DNA of 64,000 bases from Steroidobacteraceae bacterium (GTDB lineage: Bacteria; Pseudomonadota; Gammaproteobacteria; Steroidobacterales; Steroidobacteraceae), in assembly GCA_025458865.1 (NCBI GenBank), contig JALORP010000003.1:1-64000 (forward strand), written 5' to 3'. Below, piece after piece: positions 1 to 8,211 of the stretch. The position numbers were made by a program, and so were the translations under genes. Each line of letters opens with the position of its first letter. The first letter of the stretch is position 1. The notes below the pieces were generated by a model. The model worked only from the letters and a program-made list of their open reading frames with translations. It was not told the origin of the DNA and made no database searches.

Positions 1-216
1 GGGGGCCCCACAGCCGAGCGTCAAGCGGTGCGAGGCTCGGCGAGCACCGCAGCGAGGCGAGGAGTGCCCCCCGCCGGATCCCGGTCGCGGCGCAGGCACC
101 GCCTTCCGATGTCCGGCCCGCCCGTGCGCGAGGCACAGGCCGCATCCTGTTCCGGCTCCTGTTCCGGCTTCGGTGTCGGATCCCCGCTGCGGTACAGGCA
201 CAACCGGGGACAGTCC
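1..216. other. Window edge, no gene recognised
   Basis: No reading frame here resembles a known protein, so the stretch is probably intergenic or the edge of a neighbour outside the window. It holds a short tandem repeat around 148-170 (two copies of TGTTCCGGCT) and, just after the end of the zinc-finger gene, the near-palindrome GGGGACAGTCCC at 206-217. That motif resembles the inverted repeats near 25.9 kb. Confidence 0.4.
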
Positions 217-552
217 CTAGCGCGCGAACTCCGCGCAGCGGATGCAGCGGTCGGAGTGCGGCAGCGCCTCGAGGCGGCGCTCGTCGATAGGCTGGCCGCA
301 GACCGCGCAATCGCCGTAGGCGCCTTCCTCCAGGCGCTTGAGCGCGCGGTTGATCTGCGCGATCTCGGCCGCCGTCGTGGCGCTGAGCCCCGCGAGCACC
401 GCGTCGTTCTCCATCTGCACCACCTGCTCCGCGAAGTCCTTGTCGAGCGGCCCTGACGCGCGTGTGATGTCCGCGTGCACGTCCCGGGCGCGTGCGAGCA
501 ACTCCTGCTTGCGCGCGTCGAGGCGCGCGCGAATGACCGCAGGGTCCTTCAT
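217..552 (-). CDS. DksA/TraR family zinc-finger protein
   Basis: A 111-residue member of the DksA/TraR family. Such proteins enter the secondary channel of RNA polymerase and change promoter selection, often together with ppGpp. The N-terminal 75 residues are predicted helical (coiled-coil arm). The C-terminal zinc finger is complete: C82, C85, C103 and C106 in a C-x2-C-x17-C-x2-C layout. It is shorter than classical DksA (about 150 residues) and lacks an obvious DxxDxA tip, so it is probably a DksA-like paralogue rather than DksA itself. The ATG at 552 has a GGGGAG ribosome site. It lies 84 bases downstream of the ribonucleotide reductase gene on the same strand and may be co-transcribed with it. 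Confidence 0.85.
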   Translation of the reverse strand: MKDPAVIRARLDARKQELLARARDVHADITRASGPLDKDFAEQVVQMENDAVLAGLSATTAAEIAQINRALKRLEEGAYGDCAVCGQPIDERRLEALPHSDRCIRCAEFAR

Positions 553-636
553 CCGGCCTCCCCCAACCCGTTCATGCCCGGGTGACTTGGGGTGATGTTG
601 CTTGAGCCCGCGCTCCGCTCCTATGCGTAGTCGCGC

Positions 637-2406
637 CTAATCGGGTACGCAGCGAGCGCAGCCGGCAGCGGTGATCGCTTCGCCGCGTACCGTGCCGGGG
701 CGGTAGACGGTGCATCCTTTGAGTCCGAGCCGGTGGGCCTCGCGGAACGTCGCCGCGGCGTCCTGGCCGGTCGCCGCCTCCGGGAGCGCGACCGTCTTCG
801 AGATGGCGCCGTCCACGTGGGGCTGCAGGCAGGCCTGCATCGCGAGCTGGTCCGCCACCGCCACCTCGCGCGCCTCGATGAACACATCGGACGCACCCGC
901 CTGATGCAGCCGGCGGAACATCGCCCAGGCCCGGTCCTCGGTCTCGAAGTCGACCTCGTCGCCGGAGGGCGCTTCAAGCCGCCGCCGCTGGACCCGCGCC
1001 GGGATGGGCTCGAGGCCGGGGGAGACGTTGCCTGCCAGCAGGCTGATCGAGCCTGCCGGGGCGATGGCGAGCAGGTGGCTGTTGCGGATGCCGTGACGTG
1101 CGAGCCGGTCGCGCTGCTCGGGCGGCAGCCGCCGGATGAAAGCCGACTCCAGGTAGGGCTCGCGCTCCCACGCCGGGAAGGGGCCCTTCTCCATCGCCAG
1201 GTCCACCGAGGCCGCGTAGGCCGCCAGCTTGATGCGCTCCATGGTGGACGCCGCCCAGTCGCGGCCCTCGGCGCTGTCATAGCGCAGGCCCAGCATCGCG
1301 AGGGCGTCGCCGAGGCCCGTCAGGCCGAGGCCGATGCGCCGTGTGGACGTCGCAGCCTCGCGCTGGCGCGTGAGCGGATACCTGGCGATGTCGAGCACGT
1401 CGTCGAGCAGCCGCACGGCATCGCGAGCCGCCTCGGCGAGGGCCTCGCCGTCGAGGCGGGACCGCGGCCCGAAGGGGTCCAGGATGAACGCCGGGAGGTT
1501 GAGCGAGCCCAGGTCGCAGGCGCCATAAGGCGGCAGGGGCGCCTCTCCGCAGGGATTCGTGGCAGCGAGCCGCTCGCACCAGCGCAGGTTGTTCTCGCGC
1601 TCGAGGGTGTCGAGGAACAGCACGCCGGGCTCGGCCGTGGCGGCGGCTTCCTCGCCGATGGCCTGCCAGAGCGCCCGGGCCGCCAGCTCGCGGCGCATGG
1701 CGGGCACGCGTTCCCGTGCATGCGGCTGCGGCGGCGGGAAAGAGAGCGGCCACGACGCGCCAGCATCCACCGCGGACAGGAACGCGTCGGTCACCGCCAC
1801 CGACAGGTTGAATCGCTCGAGCGCACCGCCGGCGCGCTTGGCGGCCGCGAACTCGAGCACGTCCGGGTGATCCACCCTGAGGGTCGCCATCATGGCCCCG
1901 CCGCGCGGCTGGCCGGCCGTGACCGTCGCGCAGGCCTCGTCCCATAGGCGCATCCAGGCGACGGGACCCGCGGCCACGGCCCCTGAGCTGCGAGCGGCAA
2001 CGCCGCGCGGACGGAGCGTCGAGAAGTCGTAGCCGACCCCGCCCCCCTGCTGCAGCGTCAGGGCGGCCTCCTTCAGCGCCTCGAAGATCCCGGCCAGGCT
2101 GTCCTCGATGGGCCCCATCACGAAGCAGTTCAGGAGCGTGGACGTGCGCTGCGTGCCGGCATTGGCCAGGATGCGCCCGCCCGGCAGGAACCGGAAGCCG
2201 GCCATGAGGGACCGGAAGCGGCTTGCCCAGGCCGCCGGGTCGCGCTCGACCGCGGCGACCGCGCCGGCCACCCTCGCGAGGGTATCGGCCGGGCCGTTCT
2301 CGGCCTCCTCGCCGCCATCAGCGTAGCGGTAACGGCTGCGCCACACGTGTTCGGCGAGCGGATCGAGCGCCGGGTCTGCCATCGAGGCACCTTTGCAGGC
2401 GGACAC
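637..2406 (-). CDS. nrdJ: Adenosylcobalamin-dependent (class II) ribonucleotide reductase
   Basis: Reduces ribonucleotides to deoxyribonucleotides using adenosylcobalamin as radical source, so it works with or without oxygen. Signatures: NCFVMGP with the redox Cys at 94; NPCGE at 284-288, holding the radical Cys 286 and general base Glu 288; then CDLGSLNLP; late ISKTVALP and GLKGCTVYRPG. A CARC pair four residues from the end is the likely C-terminal shuttle dithiol. At 589 residues it is a short form without an N-terminal ATP cone, so overall dATP inhibition of the usual kind is not expected. The GTG at 2406 has GGAAGG upstream; the ATG at 2382 (MADPAL) has AAAGGTG and is equally credible. 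No class I or class III enzyme is present in the window. Confidence 0.93.
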   Translation of the reverse strand: MSACKGASMADPALDPLAEHVWRSRYRYADGGEEAENGPADTLARVAGAVAAVERDPAAWASRFRSLMAGFRFLPGGRILANAGTQRTSTLLNCFVMGPIEDSLAGIFEALKEAALTLQQGGGVGYDFSTLRPRGVAARSSGAVAAGPVAWMRLWDEACATVTAGQPRGGAMMATLRVDHPDVLEFAAAKRAGGALERFNLSVAVTDAFLSAVDAGASWPLSFPPPQPHARERVPAMRRELAARALWQAIGEEAAATAEPGVLFLDTLERENNLRWCERLAATNPCGEAPLPPYGACDLGSLNLPAFILDPFGPRSRLDGEALAEAARDAVRLLDDVLDIARYPLTRQREAATSTRRIGLGLTGLGDALAMLGLRYDSAEGRDWAASTMERIKLAAYAASVDLAMEKGPFPAWEREPYLESAFIRRLPPEQRDRLARHGIRNSHLLAIAPAGSISLLAGNVSPGLEPIPARVQRRRLEAPSGDEVDFETEDRAWAMFRRLHQAGASDVFIEAREVAVADQLAMQACLQPHVDGAISKTVALPEAATGQDAAATFREAHRLGLKGCTVYRPGTVRGEAITAAGCARCVPD

Positions 2407-2424
2407 CTAATCCTTCCGGCCTCG

Positions 2425-2454
2425 TTGCCTCGGCCGTGGTGCGGCCTTTAATAT
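2425..2454 (+). promoter_or_regulatory. Possible sigma-70 promoter for the small acidic gene and kinase operon
   Basis: In the 102-base divergent gap between nrdJ and the acidic-protein gene, TTGCCT (2425-2430) and TAATAT (2449-2454) are separated by 18 bases. Each matches the consensus at 4 of 6 positions. It would fire rightwards. The AT-rich core stands out in a GC-rich gap, but the match is moderate. Confidence 0.35.
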
Positions 2455-2508
2455 TCGACCCGCGTCCGTAGCCCGAATCCGCACAAGCCACAAGCCGAGG
2501 TCGCCCGC

Positions 2509-2838
2509 ATGGGCCGAGAACACGATCCAGTCCCGGGACAGTGGTACGAGAACCTCGAGGAGGGCGAGACCTTCCGCGTCCTGTCCATCGACGAGGACAC
2601 CGAGCTGGTCGAGATCCAGTATCCCGACGGGGATGTCGAGGAGATCGACTACGACACCTGGAAGGAGCTGGACCTGGAGCTTTCCGAGGCCCCGGAGGGC
2701 TGGACCGACGACGAAGAGGATGAGGAAGAGGAAGAGGAAGAAGACGACTGGGACGATGAGGACGAGGACGAAGACGAGGACTGGGACGACGAAGAAGACG
2801 AAGACGACGATCGCTTCGGCGATCGGGATGATTACTGA
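2509..2838 (+). CDS. Small acidic protein, DUF6763-like
   Basis: A 109-residue protein of unknown function. Residues 8-60 form a compact domain (GQWYENLEEGETFRVLSID, then IQYPDGDVEEIDYDTW) that I associate with the DUF6763 family of Proteobacteria; the name is from memory. The rest is an extreme acidic tail: residues 66-109 are almost all Asp and Glu, spaced by a few Trp. Such a tail could bind basic proteins or metal ions, or mimic nucleic acid; this is inference. No signal peptide, so probably cytoplasmic. It lies 80 bases ahead of the FixL-like kinase on the same strand and may share its transcript. Confidence 0.75.
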   Translation: MGREHDPVPGQWYENLEEGETFRVLSIDEDTELVEIQYPDGDVEEIDYDTWKELDLELSEAPEGWTDDEEDEEEEEEEDDWDDEDEDEDEDWDDEEDEDDDRFGDRDDY

Positions 2839-2918
2839 CCGTCCGGCCGGGTCGCGATTCCTCCGTCCCTGCCCACCACGCTTCGCCGCCCCCTGCCGGC
2901 CCGCGCAGGAGTGACCGC

Positions 2919-4838
2919 TTGAGCCCCTCGCGCCAGGGCGGCGAGTTCCCCTCGGTCGCGGAACTCGAGCTGCGCGCCGTCCTCGACGCCGCGGTCGACG
3001 CCGTCATCATCATTGATTCCGACGGCCTGATAGAGAGCTTCAACCGTTCCGCCGAGCGCCTGTTCGGCTGGTCCACCGCCGAAACGGTCGGCCGCAACGT
3101 CTCGATGCTGATGCCGGAGCCCTTCCGCAGCCAGCACGACGGATACATGCACCACCACATGACCACCGGCGAGCGCCGCATCATCGGCAAGGGCCGCGAG
3201 GTGGTGGCGCAGCGGCGCGACGGGACGCTGTTCCCGGTATTCCTGGCCGTCGGCCGCATCGAGGGGCTCGAGCCGCCGCGGTTCGTCGGCTTCATCCACG
3301 ACGTCACCGACCGCAAGCGCGCGGTGGAAGCGCTGCGCCGTGAACGCGACCGGGCCCAGACCTACCTCGACCTCGCCGAGGTGATGCTGCTCGCCCTGGA
3401 CGCGCGCGGCACGATCTCGCTCGTCAACCGCAAGGGCTGCGAGATCCTGGGCTGGCCCGAGGACGAGCTCGTCGGCCGAAACTGGTTCGACACCTGCCTG
3501 CCGGCTGAGCTGCGCGACGATGTCCGCGGAATGTTCGCGCAGTTCTTCGAGGGCAACGCGTCGCCGGCGCGCTACGCCGAGCACGAGGTCATCACCCGCT
3601 CCGGCGAGCGCAAGCTGATCGCGTGGCGCAACGTGTTCCTGCGCGACGAGCGCGGCCTGGTGAGCGGGACGCTCTCTTCCGGGGAGGACATCACCGAGCA
3701 ACGCCGCGCGATCGAGGCGCTCAGGCAGAGCGAGCAGCTGCTGCGGGACGCCCAGGCCATCGCGAACCTGGGCAATTACGAGTTCCGCGTCCCGGGCGGC
3801 CAGCCCTACTGGTCCCCGCAGCTTTACCGGATCCTCGGCATGGATCCGTCCCGCCCTCCTCCGGACTTCGGCGGCTATGCCGAACAATGCGTGCATCCGG
3901 ACGACCGCGAGCGCTTCCTGCGCGAGTGGGAGCAACTCGAGGGCGAGGGCGGGCACCTCGACCTCGAGTACCGCATCCGCCGTCCGGACAGTTCCATCCG
4001 CGACGTGCATGCCATCGCGCGCATGCACCGCGAGCCGGATGGCGCGCTCAAGGTGGTCGGCACGCTGCACGACATCACCGAACGCAAGCGAGCCGAAGAG
4101 GAGATGCGCCAGACGCAGGACAGGCTCACGCAGTTCTCGCGCCTTTCCACGATGGGGGAGATGGCCGCGGGGCTCGCCCACGAAATCAACCAGCCGCTGA
4201 CGGCCATCACGAACTACGCGCAGGCGCTGCAGCGGCTGCTCGCGGCCCCACAGGGACCGGACCCGGCCGACGTGCAGCTGGCCCTGCAGCAGATCGCGGC
4301 GCAGGCGCTGCGCGCGGGCGAGGTCATCCGGCGGCTGAGGTCGTTCGTCAAGAACCGCGAGGCGCGCACCGAGGTCATAGACCCCTTGCAGCTGATCACC
4401 GACCTGATGACTTTCGCCGAGCCGGACACGCGGATCAACGACATCCGCCTGCGCATCGAGACGGCCGAGCCGCTGCCGCCGGTGGTCTGCGACCCCGTGC
4501 AGGTTCAGCAGGTCCTGCTGAACCTCATCCGCAACGCGATCGACGCAATGAACGAGGGCGGGACCACGCAGCGCGAGATCACGATCCGCGCCGCCCGGGA
4601 AGGCGAGAAGGCGGTCGAGATCAGCGTCGAGGACCACGGCCCGGGAATCTCGCAGGAGGTGGCCGACAACCTTGGAAACCCGTTCTTCACCACCAAGCCG
4701 ACCGGCACCGGCCTCGGCATCGCCATCAGCCGTTCGATCCTCAGGGCGCACGGGGGCAGGCTGTCCCACCGCCCAACACCGGGAGGCGGCGCCACGGTAT
4801 TCTTCACACTGCCGATCATGCCAGGGAGCCAGACATGA
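2919..4838 (+). CDS. FixL-like PAS sensor histidine kinase, likely heme-binding
   Basis: A soluble 639-residue kinase. Domains: PAS-1 (about 15-130), PAS-2 (140-260), PAS-3 (275-385), HisKA (405-470, phospho-acceptor His 421 in LAHEINQPL) and HATPase (515-635, N-box LLNLIRNAIDAM, then DHGPGI). PAS-1 carries the FixL heme pocket: His 73 in RSQHDGY and Arg 93 in IIGKGRE lie 20 residues apart, the same spacing as the heme-ligand His and the oxygen-gating Arg of rhizobial FixL. It is therefore a candidate oxygen or NO sensor. No membrane segment is seen. The start is a TTG at 2919 with AGGAG seven bases upstream; the nearby GTG at 2911 runs into a stop. It overlaps the fixJ-like gene by 4 bases, so they are a cognate pair. 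Confidence 0.9.
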   Translation: MSPSRQGGEFPSVAELELRAVLDAAVDAVIIIDSDGLIESFNRSAERLFGWSTAETVGRNVSMLMPEPFRSQHDGYMHHHMTTGERRIIGKGREVVAQRRDGTLFPVFLAVGRIEGLEPPRFVGFIHDVTDRKRAVEALRRERDRAQTYLDLAEVMLLALDARGTISLVNRKGCEILGWPEDELVGRNWFDTCLPAELRDDVRGMFAQFFEGNASPARYAEHEVITRSGERKLIAWRNVFLRDERGLVSGTLSSGEDITEQRRAIEALRQSEQLLRDAQAIANLGNYEFRVPGGQPYWSPQLYRILGMDPSRPPPDFGGYAEQCVHPDDRERFLREWEQLEGEGGHLDLEYRIRRPDSSIRDVHAIARMHREPDGALKVVGTLHDITERKRAEEEMRQTQDRLTQFSRLSTMGEMAAGLAHEINQPLTAITNYAQALQRLLAAPQGPDPADVQLALQQIAAQALRAGEVIRRLRSFVKNREARTEVIDPLQLITDLMTFAEPDTRINDIRLRIETAEPLPPVVCDPVQVQQVLLNLIRNAIDAMNEGGTTQREITIRAAREGEKAVEISVEDHGPGISQEVADNLGNPFFTTKPTGTGLGIAISRSILRAHGGRLSHRPTPGGGATVFFTLPIMPGSQT

Positions 4839-5452
4839 AAGAGAAGCCACCCACCGTATTCGTCGTGGACGACGACGAGGCCGTGCGCACCTCGCTGCGG
4901 CTGCTGCTCAAGTCGGTGGGATTGCTGGTCGAGACTTTCGCGTCCGCCCAGGAGTTCCTGGACCAGTTCGACCCGGACCGCGCCGGCTGCCTGGTGCTCG
5001 ACATCCGCATGCCCGGCATGAGCGGGCTCGAGCTGCAGATGCAGCTGAACGACCGCCACTCGATCATGCCCATCGTGTTCATCACCGGCCACGGCGACGT
5101 GCCGATGGCGGTCGAGGCCATGCAGGCCGGCGCGGTGGACTTCATCCAGAAGCCGTTCCGCGACCAGGACCTGATCGACCGCATCAACCGCGCGCTCGAG
5201 AAGGACAAGGCCATGCGCGGCGAGCTGCGCGAGCGGGACGAGATCCGCCGCCGCATGTCGCAGCTGACGCCGCGCGAGCGTGAGGTGCTCGAACTCGTCA
5301 CCCAGGGCAAGGCGAACAAGGTGATCGCCGGCGACCTCAACGTGAGCCAGCGGACGGTCGAGATCCATCGGGCGCGCGTCATGGAGAAAATGGGCGCCGC
5401 GTCGCTCGCGCATCTCGTGCGGATGGTCATCGAAGCGCAGCGTGAGAACTGA
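4835..5452 (+). CDS. FixJ family response regulator
   Basis: A 205-residue transcriptional regulator. The receiver domain (7-120) has acidic residues D12 and D13, phospho-acceptor Asp 56 (LVLDIRMPG), Thr 84 (FITGHGDV) and Lys 106 (FIQKPF), all intact. The C-terminal LuxR-type helix-turn-helix spans about 138-200 (LTPREREVLELV, then VSQRTVEIHRARVMEKM). FixJ-type proteins bind DNA as phosphorylated dimers. The ATG overlaps the kinase stop (ATGA). No fixK, cbb3 oxidase or denitrification gene lies in the window, so targets are elsewhere. Confidence 0.93.
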   Translation: MKEKPPTVFVVDDDEAVRTSLRLLLKSVGLLVETFASAQEFLDQFDPDRAGCLVLDIRMPGMSGLELQMQLNDRHSIMPIVFITGHGDVPMAVEAMQAGAVDFIQKPFRDQDLIDRINRALEKDKAMRGELRERDEIRRRMSQLTPREREVLELVTQGKANKVIAGDLNVSQRTVEIHRARVMEKMGAASLAHLVRMVIEAQREN

Positions 5453-5565
5453 GTCACGGACCCAGTCCTCCGCCTAGCGGTTTCTACCTATTCATCGGCC
5501 CGTTGGCTAGCCGGGATACTCGGCCACGGCCGCGCCATTGTCGGCGCGACTGCGGCGGAGCGTCC

Positions 5566-5979
5566 ATGGCAGCCGAGCCTTTCGCAGTCCCCGCCGCGTC
5601 TACATCCACCGTCTGTGTGGTCGATCCCGACGCGGCGCTCGTCGATCGCCTGAACGCCCTGTTCACGGCGATGGGAGCCCGCGTGCGCGGCTATGCCACC
5701 GGCCGCGCCCTGCTCGACGACATCGGGACGGACTCGCCTGCCTGCGTGATCTGCGAGATGCGCCTTCCCGACATGACCGGCGTGGAGCTCATCGAGCAGT
5801 TGCGGCAGCGGCGCCCCGGCGTGCCGCTGATCATGATGTCACTCGATGGCGACGTGTCCACCGCGGTCGCCGCGATGCGCGCCGGCGCGCTGGATTTCAT
5901 CGAGAAGCCGCAGGTGGACCAGCTGCTCGCCTGGCACGTCCACCGCCTGCTCGATCTCGCCGGCACGGCGAAGGACTGA
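5566..5979 (+). CDS. Receiver-only protein with Glu in place of the phospho-acceptor Asp
   Basis: A 137-residue stand-alone receiver domain, closely similar in layout to the FixJ-like receiver upstream. Compared with it, the phospho-acceptor position reads CVICEMRLP, so Asp is replaced by Glu 64 (codon GAG), and the first acidic pair is Asp-Pro (D20, P21). The Ser (92, MSLDGDV) and Lys (114, FIEKPQ) of the switch are kept, and no output domain follows. Glu at this site often mimics phosphorylation, so the protein may be locked on, or may titrate or dock to the kinase. I chose the ATG at 5566 (MAAEPFAV), because the upstream in-frame sequence is Arg-rich and non-conserved. It follows fixJ after 113 bases on the same strand. 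Confidence 0.85.
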   Translation: MAAEPFAVPAASTSTVCVVDPDAALVDRLNALFTAMGARVRGYATGRALLDDIGTDSPACVICEMRLPDMTGVELIEQLRQRRPGVPLIMMSLDGDVSTAVAAMRAGALDFIEKPQVDQLLAWHVHRLLDLAGTAKD

Positions 5980-5992
5980 CCGGCCGGCCGGC

Positions 5993-6877
5993 TCATCCGC
6001 CTTTCTTCCTGATGGCCTTCGGCATGGCGAGCGCCCGTCGCTGCCTGCGGAATCGACGCAGGCCGGCCTTCATCCCCGCTTCAATGGGCGCCCGCAGCCT
6101 CTCGAGCAGCGCCGGGCCGGGCGGGCGCCTGCGCTGCTCGAGCCAGGCCAGGGCATCGAAGGCGTCGTGATGATCCCCGAGGCATGACTGCAGCCGCTTG
6201 AGCGGCCTCACGGCCGGGCCGGGATCGACGCCGAGCAGCGGCAACAGCGCCTCGGTCGAGTAGCGGGCGTGCTTGGCGAGGATCCGGATCTCGTGCAGGG
6301 CCAGCGCATCGGGCCTCGGCGCCTCGATCGCGCGCAGCAGGCGCTTCCAGCGCCGGCGCAGCCGGTGCCGCAGGAACGCCTCGAGGCCGGGTGCGGACCC
6401 GACGACGAGCCGGCCGCCCCCGAATGCAGCCTCGAGCCGTTCGATCCGCTCGCGGGCAGCCATCGAGTGCGCATACTCCCGGAAGGCCCGGCGGGCGGAC
6501 GCGCAGTCCTTGTCGAGCGCCCGCTTCAGGCTCGCGGCGAGGGCCGGGTCGAGCCCTGATCCGCCGGCCAGCCCCATGAGCCACTCGCGGCGCACGTCGG
6601 ACTCGCGCATGGAGCCGAGCTCGAGGCCCGATGCCCGCAGGTCACGCTGGATGCTGGACGCGAGCCGCGGGTCGAGCGCCTCGCCGAGCGTGCCGATGAC
6701 GGACCGCAGGCTGCGCGCGACGACGCGCGACTGGTGGACGCTGTCCACGGCCTGCCCCTGCGCCGCGCGCGACATCTCGGCGGCAAAGCGCGCATGGCGC
6801 GCGCTCAACAGCCGGACCAGTGCGGCGTGCAGCCGACCATCCGCGCTTGCCGGGGTCACCCGCGCAGGGCCAGGCAT
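5993..6877 (-). CDS. CHAD domain protein
   Basis: A 294-residue all-helical CHAD-domain protein. The family has two four-helix bundles rich in conserved His and Arg, and several members bind inorganic polyphosphate. Seen here: VHQSRVVARSLRSVIGTL near 48, HEIRILAKHARYSTE near 195, and LGDHHDAFDAL near 235, the usual His/Lys/Arg-bearing motifs, with an Arg-rich C-terminus. No CYTH domain is fused and no CYTH gene is next door. The start overlaps the end of cbpM by 22 bases, so it is last in a cbpA-cbpM-CHAD operon. A role tying chaperone activity to polyphosphate is inference. Confidence 0.85.
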   Translation of the reverse strand: MPGPARVTPASADGRLHAALVRLLSARHARFAAEMSRAAQGQAVDSVHQSRVVARSLRSVIGTLGEALDPRLASSIQRDLRASGLELGSMRESDVRREWLMGLAGGSGLDPALAASLKRALDKDCASARRAFREYAHSMAARERIERLEAAFGGGRLVVGSAPGLEAFLRHRLRRRWKRLLRAIEAPRPDALALHEIRILAKHARYSTEALLPLLGVDPGPAVRPLKRLQSCLGDHHDAFDALAWLEQRRRPPGPALLERLRAPIEAGMKAGLRRFRRQRRALAMPKAIRKKGG

Positions 6878-7167
6878 TCCAGCGCTTCCAGCCGGCGCAC
6901 GAGGCGGTCGCGCTCCTCCAGGAGGTCGACCAGCAGGGCCGCTCCCGCCGCGTGAATCTCCAGCTCGCGCGCGAGCCGCAGCGCCCGTGCCAGCCGCGCG
7001 GCCTCCGCGGCCGTCACGAGCAGGGCGCCGCCGGGTCCCGCGCTCGGTCGCGCGAGGCCGAGTTCGATGAATTCATGCAGCGCCACGCCTTCCGCATGCA
7101 GCGCGATGCACAGCTCCTCGACGGACATCAGCTCCGCAGGCACGGGAAGCAGGTCGTTCCGGTCCAT
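6856..7167 (-). CDS. cbpM: Chaperone modulator CbpM
   Basis: A 103-residue MerR-like helical protein of the CbpM family, which binds the J domain of CbpA and inhibits both its co-chaperone and DNA-binding activity. The N-terminal half (SVEELCIALHAEGVALHEFIELGL) has the family helix-turn-helix-like pattern. The C-terminal half is a leucine/arginine-rich helix (LLVDLLEERDRLVRRLEALE). It starts just after the cbpA stop and overlaps the CHAD gene, so translation is likely coupled. Position and length both fit CbpM. Confidence 0.85.
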   Translation of the reverse strand: MDRNDLLPVPAELMSVEELCIALHAEGVALHEFIELGLARPSAGPGGALLVTAAEAARLARALRLARELEIHAAGAALLVDLLEERDRLVRRLEALECLALRG

Positions 7168-7168
7168 G

Positions 7169-8104
7169 TCAGCCTCCCAGGCCCGCGCGTGGATCGAACG
7201 GAAGCTCGCGCCGCATCTGCTCGAAAAGCTCGCGGGCGCGCGGCGTGTCCGCGCGCGGGAGCACGACCTTCAGCACCACGTACTGGTCCCCGGGCGGCGA
7301 ACCCGGCAGCCCGCGGCCGCGCAGCCGGAGCTTCTGCCCGGAATCGCTGCCCGCGGGGACGCGAAGGTCCACCGGCCCGCCGAGCGTAGGCACCTGCACC
7401 GTCGCGCCGAGCGCGGCCTCCCACGGCGCCACCGGCAGGCTCACCGTCACGTCGCGGCCCTGCACGCTGAACACGGGGTCCGGTCGTAGCGTGACCTTCA
7501 GGTAGAGGTCGCCGCGGCCACCGCGACCGTGGTCCGGCGCGCCCTGTCCCGCGAGCCGGATCACCTGGCCCTCGGTCACGCCAGGCGGGATTCGGACATT
7601 CAGCCGGCGGGTCCGGAGCTCGATGCGGCCATCCGGGCCCTGCTCGGGATGACGCAGCTCGATCGAGCGCGTGCCGCCGGCGAATGCCTGCCGCGGGTCG
7701 AGTTCGATCGTGGCGTGGTGATCCTCGCCGCGCAGGTGCAGGTCCATGCCGCCGGCACCCGTGAAGGGGCTGCGCGCGCCGAAGAGCTCCTCGAAGAAGT
7801 CGCTGAAGCGGCCCTGCCCGCCCGCCGGCCCGGAAAACTCGAAGCCCGAAGCCCAGTCCGGCGGCGGCCGGAACTCCTGCCCGGGCCGGAAGCCGCGACC
7901 CACCTGGTCGTAGGCGGCGCGTTTCTCGGCGTCCTTGAGGACCTCGTAGGCCTCCTGCACTTCCTTGAAGCGCTCCTCGGCCTGCGGCTCCTTGCTGACG
8001 TCAGGGTGATACTTGCGCGCAAGACGGCGGTAGGCGCGCTTGATGTCCTCCTGCGAGGCATCGCGCTCCACCCCGAGCACCCCGTAGTAATCCTTGAACT
8101 CCAT
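7169..8104 (-). CDS. cbpA: DnaJ-class co-chaperone / curved DNA-binding protein CbpA
   Basis: A 311-residue class II J-domain protein. The J domain (1-70) carries the HPD motif (KYHPDVS), which stimulates the ATPase of DnaK. A Gly/Phe-rich linker follows (about 70-125). Two C-terminal beta domains hold substrate; there is no Cys-rich zinc region, which separates CbpA from DnaJ. The next gene is its modulator cbpM. A CTTGAAA box resembling a sigma-32 -35 element lies upstream (8161 to 8155, minus strand), but no convincing -10 follows, so heat-shock control is only possible. Confidence 0.93.
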   Translation of the reverse strand: MEFKDYYGVLGVERDASQEDIKRAYRRLARKYHPDVSKEPQAEERFKEVQEAYEVLKDAEKRAAYDQVGRGFRPGQEFRPPPDWASGFEFSGPAGGQGRFSDFFEELFGARSPFTGAGGMDLHLRGEDHHATIELDPRQAFAGGTRSIELRHPEQGPDGRIELRTRRLNVRIPPGVTEGQVIRLAGQGAPDHGRGGRGDLYLKVTLRPDPVFSVQGRDVTVSLPVAPWEAALGATVQVPTLGGPVDLRVPAGSDSGQKLRLRGRGLPGSPPGDQYVVLKVVLPRADTPRARELFEQMRRELPFDPRAGLGG

Positions 8105-8154
8105 GCTGATCCGTCCAGGCTACCAGCCCGTTCCGTTGCGTAGTTTCCACGATT

Positions 8155-8161
8155 TTTCAAG
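8155..8161 (-). promoter_or_regulatory. Sigma-32-like -35 box upstream of cbpA
   Basis: Reading leftwards, CTTGAAA lies about 51 bases ahead of the cbpA start. It matches the sigma-32 -35 consensus, but I find no CCCCAT-type -10 at 11-16 bases. Weak evidence by itself. Confidence 0.25.
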
Positions 8162-8211
8162 TGCTGGCCGTCCGCAAACCTCGCAGCTGACGAGGCTGCG
8201 GAGGAAATGCG

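Noticed and set aside
2832-4850. Long open frame opposite the FixL-like kinase
   Set aside because: Complementary shadow of a gene with clear PAS and kinase domains; no family match.
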